A DNA stretch of 64,000 nt, taken from ZLKRG44 sp964555705. GTDB taxonomy: Bacteria > Planctomycetota > Phycisphaerae > Phycisphaerales > SM1A02. This document shows, one piece after another, positions 47,574 to 55,497 of this stretch; the first letter of the stretch is position 1; the number at the start of each line of letters is the position of its first letter. The translations under genes were made by a program, and so were the position numbers. The stretch is from positions 1-64,000 of the forward strand of contig CAZKTN010000002.1 in the NCBI GenBank assembly GCA_964555705.1, given 5' to 3'. A model generated the notes under the pieces. The model saw nothing but the letters and a program-made list of their open reading frames with translations, did not search any database and was not told the origin of the DNA.

Positions 47574-48440
47574 ATGCGACCAACCACTACGCCCATCCGC
47601 ATCGCCGCGCTCGCCGTGACCCTCCTGGCCGGACCGCTCGCCCTCTGCGCGAGCGTCCTCGCTGACACGGTGACGCTCAACCCGGTCGCGGACAACACGC
47701 TGATCGAGGACTCCAACGGCGCGTTCTCCGCCGGCGCGTCCTACAACGTGTTCTCCGGCCGAGTCGGCAGCAACGGCAACGCCACCCGCCGTCGCGCGCT
47801 GATCCGATTCGATCTGACCTCGATTCCGGCGGGCAGCACGGTCACGTCGGTGCAGCTGCGGATGTACATGAGCCAGGGGCAGGGGGGCACCCGGTCGCAT
47901 GCCCTTCACCGCATGAGCGCATCATGGGGGGAGGCTGGCAGCTTCTCGTTCGGCGGCGCTGGCGCGCCGGCGCAGAACGGGGACGCGACATGGCTGCACC
48001 GCTTCTGGCCGGGAACCCCCTGGGCGACCCCCGGCGGCGACTTTGTGCAGGCGCCGAGCGCCTCCCTCAACGTGTCGGGCATCGCCTGGTACGTGTGGGG
48101 ATCCACGGCGGGAATGGTCGCCGATGTGCAGTCCTGGGTGAACGAGCCCTCCCAGAACTTCGGATGGATGCTGCGCGGCGACGAGTCCGTGGAGCGGACA
48201 TCGAAGCGGTTCGACAGCCGCCAGAGCTCGAACTCCGGAACCAAGCCTCAGCTGATCGTCATCTTCACGCCGCCGGTCTCGAACCCGGCCGACATCAACG
48301 GCGACGGCAACGTCAACGGCCTTGACCTCACAGTGCTGCTCGGTGCGTGGGGCACGAGTGCGGCGAGCGCGGACATCGACGACAACGGCATCGTCGACGG
48401 GCTCGACCTGTCGCAGCTGCTCGCCGCGTGGACTGGGTAG
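47574..48440 (+). CDS. Exported DNRLRE domain protein with dockerin-like tail
   Basis: 288 residues. Signal peptide ends near VLADT. The DNRLRE-type domain (about 30-235) shows NTLIEDSNGAFSAGASYNVFSG, RRRALIRFDLTSIPAGSTV and the C-terminal TKPQLIVIF strand. The tail has ADINGDGNVNGLDL and ADIDDNGIVDGLDL, ending LLAAWTG. These domains are often in surface or carbohydrate-associated proteins. It lies 73 nt after the EEP gene and may share its transcript. ATG 47574 is chosen because it starts a normal signal peptide. Confidence 0.82.
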   Translation: MRPTTTPIRIAALAVTLLAGPLALCASVLADTVTLNPVADNTLIEDSNGAFSAGASYNVFSGRVGSNGNATRRRALIRFDLTSIPAGSTVTSVQLRMYMSQGQGGTRSHALHRMSASWGEAGSFSFGGAGAPAQNGDATWLHRFWPGTPWATPGGDFVQAPSASLNVSGIAWYVWGSTAGMVADVQSWVNEPSQNFGWMLRGDESVERTSKRFDSRQSSNSGTKPQLIVIFTPPVSNPADINGDGNVNGLDLTVLLGAWGTSAASADIDDNGIVDGLDLSQLLAAWTG

Positions 48441-48465
48441 TTCGCACGGCGCGCGATTGGCTGAA

Positions 48466-48539
48466 AGGCCGAGGTGGGATTTGAACCCACGAATAACGGA
48501 TTTGCAATCCGTCCCCTTAGGCCACTTGGGTACTCGGCC
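48466..48539 (-). tRNA. tRNA-Cys (GCA)
   Basis: Minus-strand cloverleaf. The acceptor stem is GGCCGAG (48539-48533) with CTCGGCC (48473-48467). The anticodon loop TTGCAAA carries GCA (48505-48503) between ACGGA and TCCGT. The T arm GTGGGTTCAAATCCCAC is standard. CCA is not encoded. Minus-strand TTGACG (48580-48575) and GATATG (48554-48549) are possible promoter boxes with a longer than usual spacer. Confidence 0.95.
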
Positions 48540-48550
48540 GTGGCGGGGCA

Positions 48551-48556
48551 TATCCT
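48551..48556 (+). promoter_or_regulatory. TATCCT -10-like element
   Basis: TATCCT ends 10 nt before ATG 48567, within 20 nt of the divergent tRNA-Cys 5' end. Confidence 0.4.
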
Positions 48557-48566
48557 CCCATCCGCG

Positions 48567-49934
48567 ATGCCTCCCGTCAACGAAACCCGACTGCAGTTGG
48601 CGCAAGTTGGTGCAATGTTCGGCCTGAGGGGCAGTCGACGTGCGGTGTTATCCGCACTCGTGGCGGTTTCGGTCACGTGCGCGAGCGGCGCGTCGAGCGC
48701 CCTGGCGCAATCTTCCGAGCCGGCGCAGTCCCCGTCGCGACCTCCCGTCGATGTGGCTCGTCCCGCAGGTTCCCAGCCGATCGAGCCCGCGGCCTCAGCG
48801 CAGTCGGGCCGCTGGCTTGGGCCTTCCGCAATGCAGGAAGCGGCCGAGATCCGCGCATCCGGTCTGTTCCTTCCGCCTGTGATCCCCGAAGGCGGATTTC
48901 TCATGCGCGCAGTGGGCACCCTTGAGCGCCGCGCTGACCTTGGCGTGTGGGCGATCAGGCTTCGTGACCGCATCAATGGCGCACCCAACCGGCTGATCAC
49001 GCTGCTGCCGTGCCAGGGACTTGCCGACATGATCGATGCGGCGCGCGCATCTGACGAGGTCGGCGAGACTGCAATCTTCGAGGTCACCGGCCGCATCATG
49101 GCGTGGCACGGCTCGAACTTCCTGCTGGTGACATTCGCCGTTCCAGTCACGTCGCTCGATGCACCGCGCGCAGATGCGGGCCCTCTTGTGCCTCCAGGTG
49201 CCGCCGTCAGCGCGGCACCAACGGGAACGGCGCCGGCAGCATCCGCTGAGCCTGCGGGAGCTGCACCGGCCGCATCCGCTCCGGCAGCCGCCGCCGCGCC
49301 CGCAGATCCCGAGAATGTCGCGGTGCAGCTCGAACGCGCGCTCGACTCGCGCGTCACGACAATCGCGAAGAGCCCCGATGCGCAGCCGGCAGCGCCGCTT
49401 GCCGAACCGGGATCGATGCAGCCATCACGCGCTGCGCAGCCTGCGGGCAGCGAGCTCGCGGACGCGATCCGCGAGCCATCCGCGAGCGAGCCGCTGGGAC
49501 CCGATGGGCTGCCTCTGCCTCGGGTGCCAGTCGACGTGGAGCCGTCCGATCCGTATCCCGCCGGCGATGGAGTCGGCGGCGCTGGCGGCGCACAGCAGCA
49601 GCGCGACGCCATTGGCACGTTGATCCCGTCCACGCCTGCATCGGCACGAGCGATGCCGCCGCAGCGGATGCTCGACCGCAGGGGCACCGTGACTCGCGAC
49701 CCTGTCACAGGCGCATGGATCTTCGTGCTTGCCTCTGGCGGGCTTCATGAGGGCGATCACGCGATGGAGCTGCTGCCGTGCGCCGCACTCGACAGGCTCA
49801 TCTCCATGACGCGCTCGGCGCCGCAGACGATGAGCGTCGTGCTGACCGGCGAGGTGACCCTCTTCGAGGGACGCAACTTCCTGCGCCCCGTGCGGATGCG
49901 CGCGCTTCGAGAGGGCCGCTGGATCGGCCCGTGA
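48567..49934 (+). CDS. Secreted protein with an internally duplicated domain, function unknown
   Basis: 455 residues. Signal segment RRAVLSALVAVSVTCASGASS. Two copies of a domain of about 75 residues occur at roughly 110-195 and 365-450. Each has a G-rich start, W-I/F near the first strand (LGVWAIRL; TGAWIFVL), LLPC followed by L/I-rich helix (LITLLPCQGLADMI; AMELLPCAALDRLI) and a G-x-NFL end (HGSNFLLVTF; EGRNFLRPV). An Ala/Pro-rich linker of about 160 residues separates them. The family is not recognised. An alternative start at ATG 48615 gives a shorter signal. Frames starting before 48540 would cross the tRNA and are rejected. Confidence 0.68.
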   Translation: MPPVNETRLQLAQVGAMFGLRGSRRAVLSALVAVSVTCASGASSALAQSSEPAQSPSRPPVDVARPAGSQPIEPAASAQSGRWLGPSAMQEAAEIRASGLFLPPVIPEGGFLMRAVGTLERRADLGVWAIRLRDRINGAPNRLITLLPCQGLADMIDAARASDEVGETAIFEVTGRIMAWHGSNFLLVTFAVPVTSLDAPRADAGPLVPPGAAVSAAPTGTAPAASAEPAGAAPAASAPAAAAAPADPENVAVQLERALDSRVTTIAKSPDAQPAAPLAEPGSMQPSRAAQPAGSELADAIREPSASEPLGPDGLPLPRVPVDVEPSDPYPAGDGVGGAGGAQQQRDAIGTLIPSTPASARAMPPQRMLDRRGTVTRDPVTGAWIFVLASGGLHEGDHAMELLPCAALDRLISMTRSAPQTMSVVLTGEVTLFEGRNFLRPVRMRALREGRWIGP

Positions 49935-49953
49935 ACGGAGTGCGGCGATCCGC

Positions 49954-49959
49954 TAGGCT
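49954..49959 (+). promoter_or_regulatory. TAGGCT -10-like element
   Basis: TAGGCT ends 9 nt before ATG 49969; GTGAAC (49931-49936) lies 17 nt upstream as a possible -35. Confidence 0.4.
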
Positions 49960-49968
49960 CAAGTTCTC

Positions 49969-50463
49969 ATGAGCAAGAAGCAAGGATCGTCAGGGTTCCC
50001 GACAGCCACCATCGAGACCGACCACGGCACCATTGCGGTTGAGCTGTGGAACGACGTTGCGCCGGGGCACGTCACTAACTTCACCGCGCTTGCCTCGAAC
50101 GGCTTCTATGACGGACTTGGCTTCCACCGCATCATCCCGGGCTTCATGATCCAGGGCGGATGCCCGACCGGCGACGGCACCGGAGGCCCCGGCTACACCA
50201 TCAAGGCAGAGTTCAACAGCCGCAAGCACGAGCCCGGCGTTCTCTCGATGGCGCGCAGCGGACATCCCGACAGCGCAGGCAGCCAGTTCTTCATCTGCCT
50301 GACGCGCGAGAACTGCAAGCACCTCGACGGCCAGTACACGGCCTTCGGCAAGGTCACCAAGGGGATGGACGTGGTCGAGAAGATCGCGGCAATCCGTGTG
50401 GATCCTCGCAGCGGCAAGCCGCTCGGCGAGATGCCCAAGATCACGAAGATCACGACGGGCTGA
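49969..50463 (+). CDS. Cytoplasmic cyclophilin-type peptidyl-prolyl isomerase
   Basis: 164 residues, a minimal cyclophilin without signal peptide. Active-site motifs: FHRIIPGFMIQGG (Arg of FHR), the Q/F-rich SAGSQFFICL and the later YTAFGKV. It catalyses proline cis-trans isomerisation. Compared with the exported cyclophilin ending 3 nt away on the other strand, it lacks extra domains. Confidence 0.93.
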   Translation: MSKKQGSSGFPTATIETDHGTIAVELWNDVAPGHVTNFTALASNGFYDGLGFHRIIPGFMIQGGCPTGDGTGGPGYTIKAEFNSRKHEPGVLSMARSGHPDSAGSQFFICLTRENCKHLDGQYTAFGKVTKGMDVVEKIAAIRVDPRSGKPLGEMPKITKITTG

Positions 50464-50466
50464 CGC

Positions 50467-51693
50467 CTAGCGAACCGCTGACGCGGGCTTTGCGGGTGTC
50501 GCTGTCGGTGCGATGCGGGTTGCGCGCCGGTCAGTGCCAGGCACGCGAGGTGGCGCATCCACGAGTGACGCGCGCCTGATCGCGGGCGGACGTGCGGGTC
50601 TTCCCGTTGACGCATTGGCGATCGGGGACGCCGCGATGGCGTCGACCGCGCGCGCGCCATCGACCGCGTACCCGAACGCGCAGTACTGCCCATCGAGCCT
50701 CGCGCACGCCTCGCGGCCAAGTGCCACGAAGAACTGGCTGCCCGCAGAGTGGGGATCGTCGGCGCGTGCCATCGACACGATGCCGTAGTCGTGCGCAAGG
50801 GCGCTCGGCTCGAGCGCCAGCGCGAAGCCCGGGCCTCCGTCGCCCGTGCCGGTGGGATCGCCGCCCTGGATCACGAATGGCCTTCCCTGGCGGTCAAGCG
50901 GCACCACGCGATGGAAGGTGGTGCCGTCGTAGAAGCCGTCCCGCACCAGTGTGATGAAGTTCCAGACGGTCGCGGGCGCCTCGTCGGGGCTCATCGCGAT
51001 CCGGATCGGTCCCTGGTCAGTCTCGAGAAGCACATCGGAGTCAAGGTAGAGGCGGTAGCCCGACACGACAGGCGCATCTCCTGCGATCCAGCTGCCCGAC
51101 TCCTTGGCCTTCACGTCATCGGGGTCCGCCGGGTCGAGCAGCGAGTCGCCCCATCCGATCACGCGCGTGTAGGGCGATCCGTCCGGGCGCTGCGCGACCC
51201 TCGTGCGCACAGGCGGTGCGCTGTTGAGCGGTGCGGCCACGATCGGCGTGCCCACAGGCTTCCCGTCGACGGCCAGCTGCAGCCACCCCGCGCGAGGCAG
51301 CGACTCGAGCGCGCCGAGCTGCCGCCGAAGGTCAACGCGTCCGGCCCGCAGGTTCCGCGCTGCACCGATCACCTCGCCTGCAGGATCGAGCAGCAGCACC
51401 GTGGCTGACGCGTCCGCGGGAACGTCGATGGTGACCTCGAGCGGCGCATCCGGCGCGACGTACGTGCGCACGGGCATGATGCGCGGTGCGCCGCGCGCCA
51501 CGTCGCCGTCGGCGCCGGCCGATGCAGCTGCGCGGCCCGAAGCGGCAGGTGCGCCTGCCGGCAGCGCGCCTGCCGATGCCGCGCCGGGCGGCGATGCGAG
51601 CGACATGCGATGCGTGCAGATGCCCGCCAACGACGCCACGATCACGCACGTGAGCGCCGCGCTCGCACGGGTGAGGTTCACGGGGTTGCCCAT
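50467..51693 (-). CDS. Exported cyclophilin-type peptidyl-prolyl isomerase
   Basis: 408 residues. N-terminal signal or anchor (ALTCVIVASLAGICTH), an Ala/Gly-rich stretch, a beta-rich region (about 75-185: PLEVTIDVPADASATVLLLD) and a C-terminal cyclophilin domain (about 225-370) with FHRVVPLDRQGRPFVIQGGD and SAGSQFFVAL. The FHRVV loop is a few residues longer than in the cytoplasmic one. The tail is Pro/Ala/Arg-rich. ATG 51693 is preceded at 7 nt by minus-strand TAGGGT (51706-51701). Confidence 0.85.
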   Translation of the reverse strand: MGNPVNLTRASAALTCVIVASLAGICTHRMSLASPPGAASAGALPAGAPAASGRAAASAGADGDVARGAPRIMPVRTYVAPDAPLEVTIDVPADASATVLLLDPAGEVIGAARNLRAGRVDLRRQLGALESLPRAGWLQLAVDGKPVGTPIVAAPLNSAPPVRTRVAQRPDGSPYTRVIGWGDSLLDPADPDDVKAKESGSWIAGDAPVVSGYRLYLDSDVLLETDQGPIRIAMSPDEAPATVWNFITLVRDGFYDGTTFHRVVPLDRQGRPFVIQGGDPTGTGDGGPGFALALEPSALAHDYGIVSMARADDPHSAGSQFFVALGREACARLDGQYCAFGYAVDGARAVDAIAASPIANASTGRPARPPAIRRASLVDAPPRVPGTDRRATRIAPTATPAKPASAVR

Positions 51694-51700
51694 GCCATGA

Positions 51701-51710
51701 ACCCTATCAT
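51701..51710. promoter_or_regulatory. Overlapping divergent -10-like elements between cyclophilin and gatB
   Basis: TATCAT (51705-51710, plus) ends 6 nt before gatB ATG 51717. TAGGGT (51706-51701, minus) ends 7 nt before the cyclophilin ATG. Divergent starts are only 23 nt apart. Confidence 0.4.
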
Positions 51711-51716
51711 GGGCGG

Positions 51717-53258
51717 ATGAGCGCCGCCGCCGCACGACCCGCCATCGCGAGCGCCCGGCTGATCGTCGGCCTCGAGATCCACGTCGAGCTGGCGACGCGC
51801 TCGAAGATGTTCACGCGCGCGGCGAACCTCGCGCATCCCGACAACTTTGACGCTGCGCCCAACACGCTTGTCGATCCTCTCGTCGCGGCCTTGCCAGGCA
51901 CGCTCCCGGTCATGAACAGGCGTGCGGTCGAGATGTCCATGATGGTGGGCATGGCGCTCGGGTGCACGATCCCGGCGCGCGCCAAGTGGGACCGCAAGAA
52001 CTACTACTACCCAGACCTGCCCAAGGGCTACCAGATCAGCCAGTACGACATGCCGCTGTGCGTCGACGGCGCGTTTGACCTGAGGACCGGCGAGGCGCCG
52101 GATGCGCCAGTCAAGCGCATCGGGATCGTCCGCGCGCACCTTGAGGAGGACACCGGCAAGCTCGGCCATGAGCTGCCCGGCGGGGCGACCTACGAGGGCT
52201 CGCTGGTCGACCTCAACCGCGCGGGCACGCCGCTCCTTGAGATCGTGACGGCGCCCGACTTCGAGTCGGCTGACGAGGTGGTCGCCTTCGCGCAGCAGCT
52301 CCGCGACGTGTGCCGGTTCCTGGGCGTGACCGAGGGCATCATGCAGAAGGGGCACATGCGATTCGAGCCCAACGTCAACCTGGCGCTGACGCTCGCCGAC
52401 GGCCGCGAGGTGCGCACGCCGATCGTCGAGATCAAGAACCTCAACTCATTCCGTGCGGTGCGCGCGGCGATCGAGCACGAGTGGAAGCGGCAGCCGCAGG
52501 AGTGGCTCGAGTCCGGGCGCGAGATGGGCCGCGGCATGAAGAGCACCAGGGGATGGGATGACGTGGCGATGGTGACGGTGCTACAGCGCGAGAAGGAGGA
52601 CGCTCACGACTACCGCTACTTCCCCGACCCCGACCTTGTGCCTGTGGAGATCGGCGCGGAGTGGCGCGAGCGCGTGCGGGCGGAGATGCCCGAGCTTCCC
52701 GAGTCGCGGCGCGCGCGCTACATCGCGGCGGGCCTGCCATCCAAGGACGTGCGGCAGCTCCTCGACGAGCCGCCGCTGTGCGCGTTCCTCGACCAGTGCG
52801 CCGCTGCGGCCGGCGGTGACGTGTCGCGCATGACCGTCGCGGCGGCCAAGCTGCTCCTCAACAGCGGGCTCAAGTACGCAAACGAGCGCGGCGTTGCGCT
52901 GGCCAGTGCGGGCATCTCTCCCGCGCAGCTTGCGGGCATCGTCGCGCTGCGCGAGTCGGGCGACCTTCCTGCGCAGTCGGTGGATGCGCTCTTTGCGGAG
53001 CTCTGCGCCGGCGATGGCGATGCGCGCGAGGTGGCGCAGCGCATGGGGCTCCTTGCGGTGCAGGACGACGGACAGCTCGTCGCATGGGTCGATGCCGCGA
53101 TCGCGGCGAATGCGCAGGCCGCCGACGATGTGCGCGCCGGCAAGATGGCGGCGATCGGCAGGCTCGTGGGCGCAGTCATGAAGCAGGCCGGTGGCGCGGT
53201 GGACGGCAAGCGTGCGCAGGCGTGCATCCTGTCGCGGCTCGGCAAGGGAGGGAGCTGA
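51717..53258 (+). CDS. gatB: Asp-tRNA(Asn)/Glu-tRNA(Gln) amidotransferase subunit B
   Basis: 513 residues. The kinase subunit that activates misacylated tRNA; the cradle domain shows IVGLEIHVELATRSKMF, ALPGTLPVMNRRAVE and RKNYYYPDLPKGYQISQYD. The zinc site region, the YPD motif and EIKNLNSF are present, and the C-terminal YqeY-like helical tail is intact. hpt starts 2 nt after the stop. gatA and gatC are far away. Confidence 0.95.
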   Translation: MSAAAARPAIASARLIVGLEIHVELATRSKMFTRAANLAHPDNFDAAPNTLVDPLVAALPGTLPVMNRRAVEMSMMVGMALGCTIPARAKWDRKNYYYPDLPKGYQISQYDMPLCVDGAFDLRTGEAPDAPVKRIGIVRAHLEEDTGKLGHELPGGATYEGSLVDLNRAGTPLLEIVTAPDFESADEVVAFAQQLRDVCRFLGVTEGIMQKGHMRFEPNVNLALTLADGREVRTPIVEIKNLNSFRAVRAAIEHEWKRQPQEWLESGREMGRGMKSTRGWDDVAMVTVLQREKEDAHDYRYFPDPDLVPVEIGAEWRERVRAEMPELPESRRARYIAAGLPSKDVRQLLDEPPLCAFLDQCAAAAGGDVSRMTVAAAKLLLNSGLKYANERGVALASAGISPAQLAGIVALRESGDLPAQSVDALFAELCAGDGDAREVAQRMGLLAVQDDGQLVAWVDAAIAANAQAADDVRAGKMAAIGRLVGAVMKQAGGAVDGKRAQACILSRLGKGGS

Positions 53259-53260
53259 GC

Positions 53261-53839
53261 GTGGGCTCGGCCGGCACCGATGCCCCGATGCCGTGGCGTG
53301 CGCATGGCGTCTCCCGAGTGCTCGTCAGCGAGCAGCAGATCGCATCACGTGTGCGCGCGCTCGCAGGGGAGATCGTCAGTGCGGTCCCTGAGGGCGGCGA
53401 GATGCTCGTTGTGTCGGTGATGACGGGGGCGCTGTTCTTCACGGCGGACCTCGTGCGCGCGATGCCGCGCCGGCTCCGCTGCGGCATCGTGACGGTGTCC
53501 TCCTATGGGGGCACGCGCACGACGAGCCGGGGCGCATCGCTTGCCTCTGCGCTCCCTGAGGGCGCCAAGGGAAGGCATGTGCTCATCGTCGACGACATCC
53601 TCGACACTGGCGGCACGCTGCGGCTGCTGCGTGCGGCGATGGAGCGGCAGGAGCCCGCGAGCGTGCGCACCTGCGTGCTGCTGCGCAAGCTGCGTCCCGA
53701 GGCGCTCGCCACGCCGTGCGAGTTCGTGGGGTTCGACATCCCTGACGTGTTCGTGGTTGGGTGCGGACTCGACTACGACGACCTCTACCGCAACATGCCC
53801 TTCGTGGGCGTGCTTGACCAGCACGCGGTGACGCAATGA
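53261..53839 (+). CDS. hpt: Hypoxanthine phosphoribosyltransferase
   Basis: 192 residues. Salvages hypoxanthine or guanine with PRPP. The PRPP loop is VLIVDDILDTGGTL; the flexible loop region is VSSYGGTRTTS; the C-terminal VGCGLDYDDLYRNMPFVGV is typical. GTG 53261 has GGGAGGGAG about 6 nt upstream. The PH gene overlaps the stop as ATGA. Confidence 0.9.
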   Translation: MGSAGTDAPMPWRAHGVSRVLVSEQQIASRVRALAGEIVSAVPEGGEMLVVSVMTGALFFTADLVRAMPRRLRCGIVTVSSYGGTRTTSRGASLASALPEGAKGRHVLIVDDILDTGGTLRLLRAAMERQEPASVRTCVLLRKLRPEALATPCEFVGFDIPDVFVVGCGLDYDDLYRNMPFVGVLDQHAVTQ

Positions 53840-54462
53840 GCGGGGACGCGGTTGCGCTCGCGGCACCGGTCGCCGCGGCGGAACTCGCAGGCGGGGACGA
53901 GACGGTGATCCTGGCGATCCGCCCGAGCCCGTGGTTCATCGTGATCGGCATGCTTCCCGCGATTCCCGTTGCCGCGCTCGCCGTAGTGGCGCTGCTTGCG
54001 ATGTCCGTCGCCGAGGACATCCCGTGGGACACCGCGCAGGCGATCGCGGCGGGGGCTGTGATCCTTGGCGTGCGCGGCGCGTGGCAGGCCTACGACTGGT
54101 TCAGCCGCGCGTACGTGCTCACCGACCGGCGGATCATCGTGCGCGCCGGGATCGTGACTCACACCTCGGCGTGCACGCTCTCCGAGGTGGCTGCGCTCGG
54201 CGACGCCACGCGCTGGGGCGAGCGTTGGGTGCGGTGCGGCAGCATCGGCGTGATGCGGGGCGCGCCGCGCGTGCGCCGCCGCAGCTGGCGTGCGGCACGC
54301 GATGCGGCAGGCGCCGGACGCCCAGCGCGCGATGGGGCGCACGGCAGCGATCACCGGCGCGCGCCGCGCGTGTGGGCTGACCGCTCGCTCGAGTGGACGT
54401 GCGTGGCCAGGCCCGAGCACGTGCGGCAGACGATCCTCTCCGCGGTCGCCCGCTACCGCTGA
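53836..54462 (+). CDS. Bacterial PH domain membrane protein
   Basis: 208 residues. Two membrane segments (FIVIGMLPAIPVAALAVVALLA and the following AIAAGAVILGVRGAW) precede a bPH2-type domain starting YVLTDRRIIVRAGIVTHTSACTL. An Arg/Ala/Gly-rich insert at about 140-180 is unusual. Function unknown. The start overlaps hpt by ATGA. Confidence 0.72.
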   Translation: MSGDAVALAAPVAAAELAGGDETVILAIRPSPWFIVIGMLPAIPVAALAVVALLAMSVAEDIPWDTAQAIAAGAVILGVRGAWQAYDWFSRAYVLTDRRIIVRAGIVTHTSACTLSEVAALGDATRWGERWVRCGSIGVMRGAPRVRRRSWRAARDAAGAGRPARDGAHGSDHRRAPRVWADRSLEWTCVARPEHVRQTILSAVARYR

Positions 54463-54476
54463 GTGCCGCGGTGGCG

Positions 54477-55439
54477 CTACGCCCAGCGCCCGACGCGCGG
54501 GTCCGCGAGCCTCGTGCCGATGTCGCGCAGGCTCGCCTCGTCCTCCGCCGACAGCGACGTGGGCGCCACAATCTGCAGCACCGCGTAGAAGTCGCCGGTC
54601 GCGGACTTGGTCGCGATGCCCTGTCCCGCGACCCGGATCCTCCTGCCCGAGGACGTGCCTGCGGGAATCTTCAGGCTCACCGATCCCTTGAGCAGCGGGA
54701 TGTCGACCTTGGCGCCGATCGACGCCTCAGCGATCGTGACCGGCACATCGAGCAGGATGTCGAGCCCATCCCGACGGAACCACGGATGCGGCGCAACATC
54801 GATCTCGACGAGGAGGTCGCCTCCGCCACGGCCCTTGCCTGCGACGCGGAGCTTGCTTCCGGAGGAGATGCCTGCAGGGATCTTGAGGTCGATTCGTCCG
54901 CTGGCGCCATCGCCGCTGACGGTGATCGCGCGCGTGCCGCCTAGCGCAGCGGTCATGAAGTCGACGGTCTCGCGGATCGTGTCGGCTGGAGGGGGGCCAG
55001 GCTCGCCGAATCCGCCGAAGCCGGCACCCGCGCCCCGACCGGCGGCGCCGCCCCGACCAGCACGCGCACCGCGCCTGCCGCCGGCCGCACCGGAGAAGAA
55101 GTCGCCGAATCCGCCCATGCCCCCGAAGATCTCCTCGAGGTTCTCCTGCGACACGTTGCCCCATGGGCCGGAGGGACCTGCGCCTCCGCGGGGCGCACCC
55201 TCGAAGCCTGATGCTCCGCCAGAGACGCCCGCGTGGCCGAACTGGTCGTAGAGGCCGCGCTTCTTCTCGTCGGAGAGGACCTCGTACGCCTCCTGCACCT
55301 CGCGGAAGCGCTCAGCTGCGCCCGCGCTCTTGTTCTGGTCAGGGTGGAACTCCTTCACAAGCTTGCGGTGTGCGCGCTTGATCTCGTCTGCGGTGGCCGT
55401 GCGTGGCACACCGAGCGCTTCGTAGAAGTCCCGGGGCAT
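54477..55439 (-). CDS. DnaJ/CbpA-like Hsp40 co-chaperone without zinc finger
   Basis: 320 residues. The J domain (1-68) has the HPD motif in LVKEFHPDQNKS. A Gly/Phe-rich region (about 70-150) follows, with no CxxCxGxG repeats, then two C-terminal substrate-binding domains (IDLKIPAGISSGSKLRV; VSLKIPAGTSSGRRIRV). It is a type II/CbpA-like protein that works with DnaK, which is not in the window. ATG 55439 has minus-strand TATACT (55457-55452) 12 nt upstream. Confidence 0.92.
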   Translation of the reverse strand: MPRDFYEALGVPRTATADEIKRAHRKLVKEFHPDQNKSAGAAERFREVQEAYEVLSDEKKRGLYDQFGHAGVSGGASGFEGAPRGGAGPSGPWGNVSQENLEEIFGGMGGFGDFFSGAAGGRRGARAGRGGAAGRGAGAGFGGFGEPGPPPADTIRETVDFMTAALGGTRAITVSGDGASGRIDLKIPAGISSGSKLRVAGKGRGGGDLLVEIDVAPHPWFRRDGLDILLDVPVTIAEASIGAKVDIPLLKGSVSLKIPAGTSSGRRIRVAGQGIATKSATGDFYAVLQIVAPTSLSAEDEASLRDIGTRLADPRVGRWA

Positions 55440-55451
55440 GGTGAGCCGCGA

Positions 55452-55457
55452 AGTATA
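55452..55457 (-). promoter_or_regulatory. TATACT -10-like element before dnaJ-like gene
   Basis: Minus-strand TATACT ends 12 nt before ATG 55439. Confidence 0.4.
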
Positions 55458-55483
55458 GGAGGCTCCCTCGAGCGTCCCGACCA

Positions 55484-55489
55484 TACGAT
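55484..55489 (+). promoter_or_regulatory. TACGAT -10-like element before polyferredoxin gene
   Basis: TACGAT ends 8 nt before ATG 55498, divergent from the dnaJ element. Confidence 0.4.
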
Positions 55490-55497
55490 CGACAGCA

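Noticed and set aside
48474..48566. Upstream extension of the duplicated-domain protein across tRNA-Cys
   Set aside because: It would translate antisense of the tRNA; signal peptide and -10 element place the start at 48567 or 48615.
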